From NCBI RefSeq assembly GCF_026127265.1, contig NZ_WWFG01000003.1, positions 186,001 through 250,000 of the forward strand: a stretch of 64,000 nucleotides of DNA, read 5' to 3'. This document shows, one piece after another, positions 26,497-35,921 of this stretch (position 1 is its first letter; each line of letters begins with the position of its first letter). The position numbers and the translations under genes are program-made. The notes under the pieces are model-generated. The model had not been told where the DNA came from. It saw only the letters and a list, made by a program, of their open reading frames with translations, and searched no databases. This DNA is from Nostoc sp. KVJ3 (lineage in GTDB: Bacteria; Cyanobacteriota; Cyanobacteriia; Cyanobacteriales; Nostocaceae).

Positions 26497-26638
26497 CTAT
26501 TATCTGTTTATTAGGAGTCAAAAGCGCAAAACAATCTTGAGTTACAGTCATGATTAAGAAGCGATCGCTTAATACTTGCATCTGTGCAACAGATTATGCT
26601 GGGACATCTACCCGAAAACAGATTTGTACACAATTAAT
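26411..26638. repeat. 228-bp direct repeat, copy 1 (regulator promoter and 5' end)
   Basis: It contains the first ~28 codons of the RpaB-like gene and about 140 bases of its upstream region, including a HIP1 octamer. The same sequence recurs in the same orientation at 29081-29308 with scattered mismatches. The S9 peptidase pseudogene sits between the copies. Confidence 0.85.
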
Positions 26639-26784
26639 AAATTCTTACAATTAGGGACTCGTATCAATACTGCTCGGGTAAAGCATTTTGGTTCTTCGGT
26701 TATTTTTATGGAAAACCTGCTTCAAAACCCTTGAAAGGCTTACCCTGTAAGTATTTCACTTAAAACAGTACTATGATTTCTTAT

Positions 26785-26805
26785 AACCCTTGCCCCGCAA
26801 GGGTT
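26785..26805. terminator. Intrinsic terminator-like hairpin
   Basis: AACCCTTGC / GCAAGGGTT, a perfect 9-bp stem around CCC, with TTTTATT on the + side. On the minus strand it would follow the S9 peptidase remnant at a distance of 220 bases, but there the trailing sequence is ATAAGAAATC, so + strand use is more likely. No + strand gene is visible upstream. Confidence 0.5.
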
Positions 26806-27024
26806 TTATTAAAATCAATCCTCAATCACCATAAAAGGGACGCAAGAGCCGGAATTTTTCAATCATCATTGGTCTTAAATACAAAAAGTTTCATTTGGAG
26901 TATACTTGATGAAACTATTGATAGTTAAGGTTTTCAGGTTTTTGGGGTTTTCTTAGCGTACAAATTTCCCGTTTCGGCACAGTCTAGCCGTCAATGATGA
27001 TCAACGTCGAGAGAGTACGGTTTA

Positions 27025-28975
27025 TTACTTAATAACTCCAGAATGCCCTTGTATATTCCCTATGGGTTCTACGCGACCCCCTAAGTATTTCCCCAAGAAT
27101 TCTTCGGCTTTGGCGTAGAAGTGCAGCCTATTAGCAGGACGAGCAAAACCGTGCCCTTCGTCTGTGTAGAGGATATATTCTACGGGTTTGTTTGCTTGAC
27201 GCATAGCGGTAACAATTTGCTCGCTTTCCGCCTGTTTGACTCGGGGGTCGTTTGCACCTTGTCCAATAAGTAACGGTGCTTTGATTCGGTCTACAAAAAA
27301 TAAAGGTGATCGCGATTTCAAAAAGTCAGCTTCTTTTTCTAAGTTACCCACACGATGATAGAATCGCGCCCGCTCTGACTCCCAGTAAGGAGGTATACTG
27401 CTAAATAGTGTCAACAAGTTGCTCGGACCAACGATACTTACACCCGCAGCAAAGACATCTGGTGTGAATGTTACTCCTACAAGAGTTGCATATCCTCCGT
27501 AGGAACCACCCATAATCGCGACTTTTTTGGGATTAGCGATACCTTGTTGGACAATCCAGTTTACCCCGTCAATCAAGTCGTTATGCATTTTGCCAGCCCA
27601 TTCCCGATTGCCGGCGTTGAGGAATTGTTGCCGTATCCTGTAGAACCTCGAAAGTTAACTTGCAAGACTGCATAGCCCCGGTTTGCTAACCATTGAGCTA
27701 GGGGATCGTAACCCCAGGTATCTCGTGACCAAGGTCCCCGTGTACTAGAATAACAGCGGGTAAGTTTTGAGATGGAATACCTACGGGTGTTGTCAGATAG
27801 CCGTGAATGGTCAACCCATCACGAGATTTGTAGGAGATTGGCTGTTTTTTGGCTAGGGATAACTTTTCCAGCTTTGGACGGCTGTTGAAAAGGAGTTGAC
27901 TTTTTTTGCTGGCGCGATCGTAAACATAGTAGTAAACAGGTCCATCGTCTGTATTGTATCCAACTAGCCAAGTTTTGTCGGCAAGGTCACGAGCGACTAT
28001 TTTAAATTCACCACGGTGGACTTTGGCAATCGCTTGGAAATCTGGAGCAATACTTTTATCTAATATTTGCCAGGCTAGTTTGTCTTTGTAGAAGGAGACG
28101 GCTTGAATTTTGCGAGTTAACGGATGAACCAAGACCCCACCGATATCATACTGCTGGTCTTGGGCAACGACGCTTTCTTTACCTGTAGCGATGTTTAATG
28201 ACAACAGGCGTGTAGCATTGGCATGATCACTGCTTTCGATATACAGGGTTTTGCCATCATCAGAAAAATTAACAGCACTACCTTCGTCATCGGGTCCCCA
28301 TGAACGGACTGTCTTCCAAGGTTGGTTAACAGTTTCCCGAACTGATAAAGTTTTACCACCATTCGCAATAGTAGCAATCACCGCCCGAATTTTCATCTGG
28401 GGGTCTGCTACTGTCTGTTCTACAGTCCCAGGATTTACCATTTCTAAAGTGGATTTATCGGTACTTAAATTAATCCTGTAGGCATCATGTTTGCGTGGAT
28501 CTTTGATGTTTAATCCTACCAATATTTCATTAGGAAATTTCCGCTCGGCGGCGATCAATTCTGCATTTACACCCTTGAATGGGGTTAAATCTCGGACCTG
28601 TTTGGACTTGATGTTTGCAACATAAAGATGAAAATTTTCGTCTCCATCAGCGTCTTGCAGGTAAACTAACTCTCCAGGATTATAAGTCCAAAAGTAACTA
28701 CGAATACCGCGTTTTTTATCGGTGGTTAATATTTGGTCATCTTCCTTACCTACTGTGCGTACCCATACTTGCAATACGTTATTTTTGTTCGGTGCAATAT
28801 AGGAAAGGTATTTTCCGTCTGGTGATAGTTGGGGATTGGTACGTTCTGGATTGCCAAAGAGAGTTTGTCGTGGAATTAGTGGCGGTAAATTGGCCAAACA
28901 TTGGCTGATACTTGTTACAACAGTACTAGCAATTGCAAGGGGTATGACTGCAAGGAAGGGATAGATTTTATACAC
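27025..28975 (-). pseudogene. S9 family peptidase with two frameshifts
   Basis: GTG start at 28975 and a signal-peptide-like leader (FLAVIPLAIASTVVTS). The long N-terminal beta-propeller (NPQLSPDGKYLSYIAP onward) runs to 27698, where a one-base loss in a C run (27736-27739) shifts the frame after ILVHG. A second one-base loss near 27621-27632 follows GSTGYG. The remaining frame to 27025 holds the catalytic hydrolase: GGSYGGYA with the Ser nucleophile, GANDPRV with Asp and EGHGF with His. An intact parent would be a ~650-residue secreted prolyl-oligopeptidase-type enzyme. Confidence 0.85.
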
Positions 28976-29080
28976 AAGGAGGTTTCTCGGATACTACGGA
29001 GTGGTGTACGATTCGTTGCTAGCAAAAGTGTAAGTCCATAAGGACACATATAACAAGCGCGAGGGTAAGTAAGCTAGAAA

Positions 29081-29308
29081 GCTTCGTCATCTACTACCAG
29101 GATTTTTCCTTTCTCACCTGATAAGTTTCTCAACGCTGTTCCTAATGAGCGACAACTCTCAATTATCCATTATCTGCTTATTAGGAGTCAAAAACGCAAT
29201 CACATTTTTGACCTACAGTCATGATCAAGAAGCGATCGCTTAATACTTGCATCTGTGCAACAGATTATGCTAGGGCATCTACCCGAAAACAGATTTGTAC
29301 ACAATTAA
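29081..29308. repeat. 228-bp direct repeat, copy 2 (second regulator 5' remnant)
   Basis: A second copy of 26411-26638. On the minus strand it reads SLGTALRNLSGEKGKILVVD, then DEAF and a stop. The start codon position is ATA where copy 1 has ATG, so it cannot be translated as a regulator. The upstream region with its HIP1 octamer and CATCTGTGCAACAGATTATG is conserved. Confidence 0.82.
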
Positions 29309-29430
29309 CAAAGTCGCAAGTCGCAAGTGAAGAACTCTCAAACGGTTCAGTTGAAGTCCCAGGTTTCTGATGTCTGGCGGGATATTCGGGTGGATGATTT
29401 TTGTGGGTAGACCCCCATGATTACGAGCGC

Positions 29431-31077
29431 TCATGCATCTATACCCTCTGTACCCTTTTCAATTGGATTGGTTGAATCTATGTCTGACTCCTGATTTGAT
29501 AATCGTTCAACCATCTGTATTAAAGCTAACTGCATTTCTGGCGTAAATTCCAACTTACCAGAACGCAGATGTAAATCTAACTGAGCAAAAGGAATTTCAA
29601 TTTTTCGTTGCTGTAATACTTCGTAAATAATGTAATATAAATCACTTTTGAGCAAAAATTGTTTATTAGGTTCCGCAGTCCAGACTAATAACTCAAAATT
29701 TAAGGTGTTGTTGGCAAACTCTTTAAACAGTACTAGAGGCAAAGGAGTCTGCAATACATTGGGATGCTTAGAGGCAGCCTCTAACAGAGCAGATTGAACT
29801 GCTTTGGGATCTGAGCTATAGGCAACGCCAACGGGGAGATGAAGGCGAGAAATCGGATTGCGATGGCTCCAGTTAATTACTTCTTTTTCCAAGAAGCGAG
29901 AGTTGGGTACAATGATTGAAACGTGGTCAAGAGTACGAATCTCGGTACTTCTGGCACCGATTCGCTCGACAATACCTGTATATTCCCCAACTTCCACAAA
30001 ATCTCCAACCTGAATCGGGCGCTCAAATACTAGTACTAAACCACTGCCAAAATTCTTAGCAATATCCTGTAAACCAAAGCCAATTCCAACGCTTAAAGCA
30101 CTTGCTAAAATTGTCAAAGAGCTAATGTCAAGCCCCCATATTTGTAGCAATACCAGTGTGCCAATAAAAATTAGACCATATTTTAAAAGTATTATAATCG
30201 CTTCTTGAGCGCCACGATTGATGACAGTAAAAGAGAGAATCCGAGAACGTAAAAAATTGGTTAACGTTCCAGCAAAGATAACTAAGCCAAACAACAAACC
30301 AACCAAAACTATTAATTCAGTAAGAGAATAAGGATTTTTTCCCAACGTCAGAATAGGTGAGGTGAAACTGGTAATCAGGATATTTGAAATTTGGTAGCTC
30401 CATTGACGAGTAAAAGGAAAGAGATTAGTGATATAAAGAATCGCACTCATCCAAAGTCCGATACGCATACTCGCCAACACTAATTTGAAAAATAATTCTA
30501 ATACTTTAAGTGTTTCCGAATTAGATATGGCATTGCTAGTTGTTAAGCGAAGTGAAGCTACTCGGATAAATTGATGCTTAATCCATCCCAATAGCCAACT
30601 AAATCCTACAGTTATGAGTAAAATTGCTGCTGCTATAAAAGTTGTTTGTTGAAGATAGGTTTTAGTTCGCTCTAAATGAGCTTCCTGTAATGCTCCTTCA
30701 ATTTGCTGCGCCCAAATGTTAGCCTGCTCATCGAGTGTACTACCTGGTAAAGTATCTTGTTGTGTAACTGTTAACAGATAGCGGTCATTTAATAAAATAG
30801 TAGGTAGCTGATTGCGTTTTTCAATTTTAACTTGAATAGACTCAGAAGCGGAAATCACATTTTTTAGTTGTGAGTTGATTAAATGTGTCCGTTCTTGAGC
30901 GCTATACTGACCAGAATCGCTGATCTGAAAAAGCTGTTGTCCATCCAAAATAACCGGAGCTTTAGTTAATGCTTGAGCAACGACAGGAGTGAACCAAAAA
31001 AATAAAACAAAACTTAGTACTGTAATGAGAATATTAAAATATTTGGATGGTAATCGCAAAGGATGAAAATCAAACAT
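29431..31077 (-). CDS. MscS-family mechanosensitive channel with N-terminal domain
   Basis: 548 residues. A first membrane segment or signal lies at about 15-36, then a soluble periplasmic region to ~140, a transmembrane helix near 150-165, and further helices between 190 and 320. The pore-lining MscS helix is SALSVGIGFGLQDIAKNFGS (about 335-354) followed by GLVLVFERPIQVGDFVEV and the beta domain with VPNSRFLEKEVINWSH. The C-terminal vestibule domain is complete. Such channels release osmolytes on hypo-osmotic shock. Frame intact, unlike most of its neighbours. Monocistronic. Confidence 0.92.
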   Translation of the reverse strand: MFDFHPLRLPSKYFNILITVLSFVLFFWFTPVVAQALTKAPVILDGQQLFQISDSGQYSAQERTHLINSQLKNVISASESIQVKIEKRNQLPTILLNDRYLLTVTQQDTLPGSTLDEQANIWAQQIEGALQEAHLERTKTYLQQTTFIAAAILLITVGFSWLLGWIKHQFIRVASLRLTTSNAISNSETLKVLELFFKLVLASMRIGLWMSAILYITNLFPFTRQWSYQISNILITSFTSPILTLGKNPYSLTELIVLVGLLFGLVIFAGTLTNFLRSRILSFTVINRGAQEAIIILLKYGLIFIGTLVLLQIWGLDISSLTILASALSVGIGFGLQDIAKNFGSGLVLVFERPIQVGDFVEVGEYTGIVERIGARSTEIRTLDHVSIIVPNSRFLEKEVINWSHRNPISRLHLPVGVAYSSDPKAVQSALLEAASKHPNVLQTPLPLVLFKEFANNTLNFELLVWTAEPNKQFLLKSDLYYIIYEVLQQRKIEIPFAQLDLHLRSGKLEFTPEMQLALIQMVERLSNQESDIDSTNPIEKGTEGIDA

Positions 31078-31364
31078 AAAGACTCTAACCAGATATTTAT
31101 GGACGGATGCTTGGAGCGGGGTAAAGCACTTAACAGAAATTGTTGAACTTTTTTATTCCCATAGACTAAGGCAACCGCCTGAGCAACTTTTGTAAACTAT
31201 CTTTGCACCAAGTCAAAGCTATAGTTAATTGTGCCTATAATAAGTTACGGGTAATTATAACTAGAAGTTAGCACTTCACCTGTGTATTGCTTGACTTACG
31301 CATTACAAGCAATACCAGGGATAAGCAAAATTCATCGGCAGCGCAATAGTTTCTATTCTCGTTG

Positions 31365-31395
31365 CCAATATGCTCAGTCAGCTTGAGCATATTGG
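31365..31395. other. Perfect 12-bp hairpin beside the mini-transposon
   Basis: CCAATATGCTCA pairs with TGAGCATATTGG around a 7-base loop; the hairpin ends 11 bases left of the mini-transposon. No T-tract follows directly. It may be a transcription end, or a structured site chosen by the element. Confidence 0.55.
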
Positions 31396-31406
31396 TGAAA
31401 GTCTTG

Positions 31407-31722
31407 TGTGGGTTTGCAGACTAAGTGAAATTTTTTAAACGCAAGAATAAGGGTTTGAGCAATTTTTGTTGCAGACTAAATGAAATTTTTTTGCAGACTA
31501 AGTGAAATTTTCCCCCGAAATTCGCAGACTAAATGAAATTTTCCTCAAAATGGTTATAAAACGTGTCAATTTATTACCACACAAGGCTTTGAGAAAAAAG
31601 TCTGTGAGTTGCGATCGCTCTGTGGCTACGAGAGAATCAGGGTTCCACAAGTAGAATTTCAATTAGTCTGCAACAGAATTTCACTTAGTCCGCACGAATT
31701 TCATTTAGTCTGCAAACCGACA
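31407..31722. mobile_element. 316-bp mini-transposon with TGT...ACA ends and iterated binding sites
   Basis: The ends are TGTGGGTTTGCAGAC (31407) and TGTCGGTTTGCAGAC (complement, ending 31722), 14 of 15 identical. Four direct copies of GCAGACTAA(A/G)TGAAATTT stand at the left (from 31416, 31471, 31493 and 31524) and three inverted copies at the right (31655-31671, 31677-31692, 31697-31712). Multiple transposase-binding repeats internal to TGT...ACA ends are the hallmark of Tn7/Tn5090/CAST-type elements. No coding capacity; one HIP1 octamer in the centre. No 5-bp target duplication was found. Confidence 0.65.
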
Positions 31723-32110
31723 GTCACATGGTGAAAGTGTTGTATATCAAGGAAAGTGGTATTAATCGTAGATTATGTCGGATAAAAGATAAGGGTTACT
31801 TATTTTGTATTGTAGTCTCGTACTACTATGTAATCTAAAGCATAATGTGAGCAAACACCTTAGTTCATGGTTTTAAGCGTGGCAAAACCAACCATTCAAA
31901 TACCGAATGAACTAGGCGTTTAGAACGGGAGCAAAGTTGCTTACCTGAATTGCTTTGCTTTGCTTATTGTTTGGATATTAAACCAGGGAAAAGAATGGAA
32001 CTACAGCCAATGTAAAGACGATAAACATTCCCGAAGGTTAATTTGGGAATACCTCAACAAGATATTGTGATTAGTTTTCATTCGCCATTTAAGCGTCAGT
32101 TTACAGAGAT
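31723..32110. other. Gene-poor spacer before the nucleotidyltransferase
   Basis: No supportable gene. A + strand stretch just before 32110 reads LGIPQQDIVISFHSPFKRQF in an unstarted frame and could be a coding scrap. A repeat of GGTGAAAGT(C/G)TTG occurs on both sides of the mini-transposon (31394 and 31730). Confidence 0.35.
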
Positions 32111-32977
32111 ATGCAGTTAGTTAAAACAGCAATCAGTTCAAAGTTGAATTACCAGCCGCAAGCAGCTGATACAAACATTGAAGCAGACATATATCTGTTC
32201 GCTCGCCTGCGGCAATTTTCGCTTTCCCAACGGTTAAAAATGTTCATGGCTCACGATCGAGGAGTGAAGAAACTTTGCCTTGCAGGAATTAAATTTCGAC
32301 ATCGTGCAGCATCTTTAGAGGAAATACGTCATGTTTTTACCCGTGCTGTACTAGCAGAAAAATATAGGGTTGATTTCCATCCCAAAGGTAATGATGAGAA
32401 TATGTGGATTCAGGATTCTATCTCTTTAGCGGCAGAGTTACACCAAATTTTTGAGTCAACTAATATCCCTTACTACGTAAGCGGTGGTGTTGCAGCTTCG
32501 CTACACGGAGAACCGCGTTCGACTCGTGATTTGGATTTGGTCATTGAAGTCCAGCCGGAGCAAATCAATTTTTTGGTGGCAACACTTGAAGGTGCAGGAT
32601 ACTATTGTCCAGCAGGTGCGGTTGAGGGTTTAAAGCAAGGACGTGAGCGAATGCTAAATATTACACATACCGAAACTATTGCTAATGCTGACTTATATAT
32701 CACGGACGGTTCAGCATTTGCAGTATCCCAAATGGTACGTCGCCAGCTAATTGACTTAGAAGGAATACCTAAGTTTTGGGTGGCTTCGGCAGAAGATACA
32801 ATTTTACAGAAATTGCGATGGGGTAAAGGAAGTCAATCTGAAAAACAATGGCGCGATGTGTTAGGGATATTAAAGTTACAGGCAGAAGGTTTAGATTACA
32901 CATACCTGACACAATGGGCAGAAATTTTGGATTTGGTTAATGTTTTTAGCCAAGCATTTACTGAGGCTGGTCTTTGA
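32111..32977 (+). CDS. Nucleotidyltransferase-fold protein
   Basis: 288 residues. The N-terminal ~90 residues are a helical domain found in several cyanobacterial proteins (ADIYLFARLRQFSLSQRLKM). The C-terminal part has a nucleotidyltransferase core: VSGGVAASLHGEPRSTRDLD with the Gly-Gly (125-126) and paired Asp 140/142, and a later ASAEDTILQKLRWGKGSQSEKQWRDV helix region. This pattern resembles AbiEii/MNT-type toxin or antitoxin transferases, but no partner gene with antitoxin features is next to it. Start ATG 32111 has a modest site. It precedes the recombinase gene by 70 bases. Confidence 0.72.
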   Translation: MQLVKTAISSKLNYQPQAADTNIEADIYLFARLRQFSLSQRLKMFMAHDRGVKKLCLAGIKFRHRAASLEEIRHVFTRAVLAEKYRVDFHPKGNDENMWIQDSISLAAELHQIFESTNIPYYVSGGVAASLHGEPRSTRDLDLVIEVQPEQINFLVATLEGAGYYCPAGAVEGLKQGRERMLNITHTETIANADLYITDGSAFAVSQMVRRQLIDLEGIPKFWVASAEDTILQKLRWGKGSQSEKQWRDVLGILKLQAEGLDYTYLTQWAEILDLVNVFSQAFTEAGL

Positions 32978-33574
32978 ATTGAGAAAGATGTACATTGATT
33001 CGGGTGCCCAAAAGATCGAAGGTTGCTCGAAGAGAGGAGGTGAAAATTAATGAATTACAGTGCAGATTCTTTACCACCAATTAAATTAATTCCAATTGAA
33101 GATGCAGCACTTACTAGAGAACCAGGAGGAATTAAAAGACCTGCAAAAACAACCCCACCAACCGATATTCGGTGGGTAAAAGTCCTGGAATTTTTACGCA
33201 GCAACAATCTCGCACCCAACAGCCGCAAGCTTTACGAACGAGAACTTAAACGATTTTTGGCTTGGAGTGAGCTGCACTATCATGAACTGCGTCCACGTCA
33301 TCTTGCGCTATATAAAGAATACCTAAGAGATGAAATACGGACTGATGTTGGTAAACCGCTTTCAAAAAGCAGTATCAATGCGGGGATTGCGGCACTCAAA
33401 AGCTTTTTCAAATGGATGTGTTACACGTATCCTGAAATTATTTCTACTAATCCGACACTGGGGATAAAACTGGAAAAAGTGCCACTGCCACCAGCCCAGA
33501 GTTTAACCCCTAACTGTCTAATTAGTGTTGTTTGCAGATAAGCTAATAAAACATCTACCAGCAGCCATTCCTTC

Positions 33575-34471
33575 GTGATAGAAAAAAAGCCTCGCCACCG
33601 CCCAGAACGGCATTTTAATGATGCCAAACGAATAGTCGTGAAATGTGAGCGAGAACTATGTATCCATTGCAACACTAAACTAGTTAGCCTTCCATCTTGG
33701 CATATGCGTAAAACTATTCAAACCTTAAGCGGAGCAGTGTTTGTAGCAGGCAAAGGTAAAGAATGTGCTAACTCTGAATGTGAATATTTTAGAAAACATT
33801 ACTATGCAAGCGGCGTACTTAAGTACAGCCTGCCTCAAAGCACATATGGGCTAGATATACTGGCATTTATAGGCTGGCAGCATGAGCATGAGCATCAACA
33901 GTTGGTAGAAATTCAACGGAAGTTAAACCAGCGTGGTGTTGAAATTAACGAGAGGAATATAGGCAAGCTATATCGGCAATTTCTGGCCCTGTTGGGTGGA
34001 ACAATTGCACATACGGCTGAGAAGTTAGCTGCCACAGCCCACGAACGTGGTGGTTTAATTTGGGCAATTGATGCCTTACAACCTGAAGGCCATGGAACCT
34101 TGCTGTATGTGCTATACGAGGTACTAAGTGGCACACCAGTAAGTGGAATTCAGCTGCAACAGGCACAGGTACAATGTTTAATTGATTGGCTGCAACCATA
34201 TAAAGAGTTGCCCTACAAAGTGCTGTCAACTCTATCAGACGGAGAATCAGCGATTATTACTGCCATGAATTCGAGTTGGCCAGATGCACCACATCAACGT
34301 TGTCAAGCACACTTTCTGAACAATTTAAGTGAAGTGGTGCTGCCGTTAGATACAAAACTACGACAACAATTAAAAGCAGATTTAGATAGATTACCATTCG
34401 TACCGGATAGCTCTGAAAGACTCCAAGACCAAAGTCAGTCAAAACAGCTAGATAGGACTCCCCTTTTTTAG
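33575..34471 (+). CDS. IS copy B transposase, upstream frame
   Basis: 298 residues, GTG start. Differs from copy A at residue 129 (Ile for Val) and 157 (Arg for His). It carries the zinc-ribbon-like region and the first two DDE acids and ends at the T6 run 34464-34469. The same break in both copies is against random damage in one of them. Confidence 0.87.
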   Translation: MIEKKPRHRPERHFNDAKRIVVKCERELCIHCNTKLVSLPSWHMRKTIQTLSGAVFVAGKGKECANSECEYFRKHYYASGVLKYSLPQSTYGLDILAFIGWQHEHEHQQLVEIQRKLNQRGVEINERNIGKLYRQFLALLGGTIAHTAEKLAATAHERGGLIWAIDALQPEGHGTLLYVLYEVLSGTPVSGIQLQQAQVQCLIDWLQPYKELPYKVLSTLSDGESAIITAMNSSWPDAPHQRCQAHFLNNLSEVVLPLDTKLRQQLKADLDRLPFVPDSSERLQDQSQSKQLDRTPLF

Positions 34472-34482
34472 CAATACCTTAT

Positions 34483-35331
34483 TTGTCACGAGACGCAGAG
34501 CTAATGGCAGTTGAAGCCCAAATTCGTTCTGCTATCCGGGATTGTGTAAATCGCACCAGTCGCAAACCTTTTCGCTGGGGCGGTTTAAGTGGCTACCAGC
34601 AATTAGAAACTATTGGGCAGATATTACGTAATTTAACATACCAGGAGATTGACACAGATTACTTGTGTTTATTGTCAGCATGGGTCGATCAAGCTTTAGG
34701 TAACAATCTTTCAGTAGCATCAGACTTGGAAGAAGCTCACAACTGGTTGCGACGAATTGCTGAATGTTTGCGCTACCCGGAACACTCCTCTGCTAAAACA
34801 AGTGATGGTACTAATACTATACAATCACCAAAATTACCTTTAACAAGCTTTCAAGTCCGCCGCGAAATGGAAGAGTTACTACAACAGTTTGTACCTGAGC
34901 CTCAACAAAATCCAGCACAGTTTGTCTTGAAGAAAAAGTTACAAAAACTATGGGATAAATACGGTGCTAACTTATTGCACTGCTACGATATCCCTGGTTT
35001 GCCGCCAGATAATCTCAAAATTGAGTCTCTGTTCAGCAATTTACGTCGTCATCAAAGGCGAATTAGTGGGCGCAAATCAACTGTTGAATTACGTGAGTTA
35101 GGTCAATCTCAAGTTCTATTTGTAGCAGAAAGTGAGCAACAGTTACTTGAACAAATTCAGCAAGTACCTATAACTGAGTATAAAACTCAACGTCGTCGAT
35201 TAGCTTTGACCGAAGCTCCTCGCCAGCAAAAACGTCGCCTTCATCGTAATCCAGTTAGCACAATACAAGCTTTGGTTAATCAACATACCGAACTTCGCAC
35301 TGTACTTGAGTTTCAAGCTCTTAAATACTGA
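34483..35331 (+). CDS. IS copy B transposase, downstream frame
   Basis: Its protein matches the copy A downstream frame residue for residue. The frame is open back to the T6 run and encodes the likely catalytic Glu (NLKIESLFSNL) and the basic tail. Translation most likely depends on a one-base backward shift from the upstream frame. Confidence 0.82.
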   Translation: MSRDAELMAVEAQIRSAIRDCVNRTSRKPFRWGGLSGYQQLETIGQILRNLTYQEIDTDYLCLLSAWVDQALGNNLSVASDLEEAHNWLRRIAECLRYPEHSSAKTSDGTNTIQSPKLPLTSFQVRREMEELLQQFVPEPQQNPAQFVLKKKLQKLWDKYGANLLHCYDIPGLPPDNLKIESLFSNLRRHQRRISGRKSTVELRELGQSQVLFVAESEQQLLEQIQQVPITEYKTQRRRLALTEAPRQQKRRLHRNPVSTIQALVNQHTELRTVLEFQALKY

Positions 35332-35921
35332 TTAGACAGTTAGGGAGTTTAACCCCTGAAGAAATGGAACAGGTTTGGTCAGCGTTAGAGTTGTTGGGAG
35401 AAACAAAACAACGAGATACAGCACTGGTTCACATTCTCAGTCATGGACTCCGGGCTGGGGAAGTTGTGCAGCTAAATGTTGGCTCATTTGATGGCAAGCT
35501 GCTGTTTTTACCAGACACCAAAACCAATGAACCACGCTTAGTTCCACTGCGAAAAGAGAGCCGAGAAGTCGTGGCAGATTATTTACAATTACGCTCACAC
35601 CAAGGAGAGGTGTTAAACAGCCTTAGTCCACTGATGATTTCACACCATGCTTCGTACAAAGGTGAACGCTTAAGTTATCACGGCATTTACTTCGCTGTGG
35701 AAAAAATCGGTGAAATAGCTCACATTGAGGATTTGCATCCTCACTCCTTTCGTCACACCTACGCTACTGACTTATTGCTATTGGGAGTTGACCCCAGCCA
35801 TGCACGAAAGTTAACAGGGCATCAAAGCGAGAAAGCGTTTCGACGCTATACGCTTCGCAGCGAGCAGGAAGCGGCGATCGCTGCTTACTATCGCGCGATT
35901 GGCGAAGAAGCGGAGTAAGGT

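Larger units (their letters stand above)
33508..35345 (+). mobile_element. IS copy B (1838 bp) with 8-bp target duplication
   Basis: Same 19-bp inverted ends as copy A (CCCTAACTGTCTAAT...). An exact 8-bp duplication AGTTTAAC stands at 33500-33507 and 35346-35353. The two copies differ, as far as I can read, at two bases in 1838, so one derives from the other very recently. Confidence 0.95.
33050..35918 (+). pseudogene. Tyrosine recombinase (Xer-like integrase) interrupted by IS copy B
   Basis: Start ATG 33050 has an excellent GAGGAGGTG site (33034-33042). The core-binding domain (33050-33507) includes LEFLRSNNLAPNSRKLYERE and INAGIAALKSFFKWM. After the IS, 35354-35918 holds the catalytic domain: HGLRAGEV (first Arg), HSFRHTYATDLL (His-x-x-Arg), GHQS and FRRYTL with the nucleophilic Tyr. 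Removing the IS and one 8-bp duplication joins the halves in frame through QSLTPEEMEQVW, giving about 340 residues. All catalytic residues are present, so the loss is recent and in principle reversible. Confidence 0.93.

Noticed and set aside
31413..31712. Iterated 17-18-bp repeats as a CRISPR array
   Set aside because: Spacing is irregular (5 to 55 bases), the repeats change orientation halfway, and there are no cas genes. Transposon-end binding sites fit better.
32111..32977. Toxin-antitoxin system with the nucleotidyltransferase
   Set aside because: No small partner gene with antitoxin-like features lies on either side.
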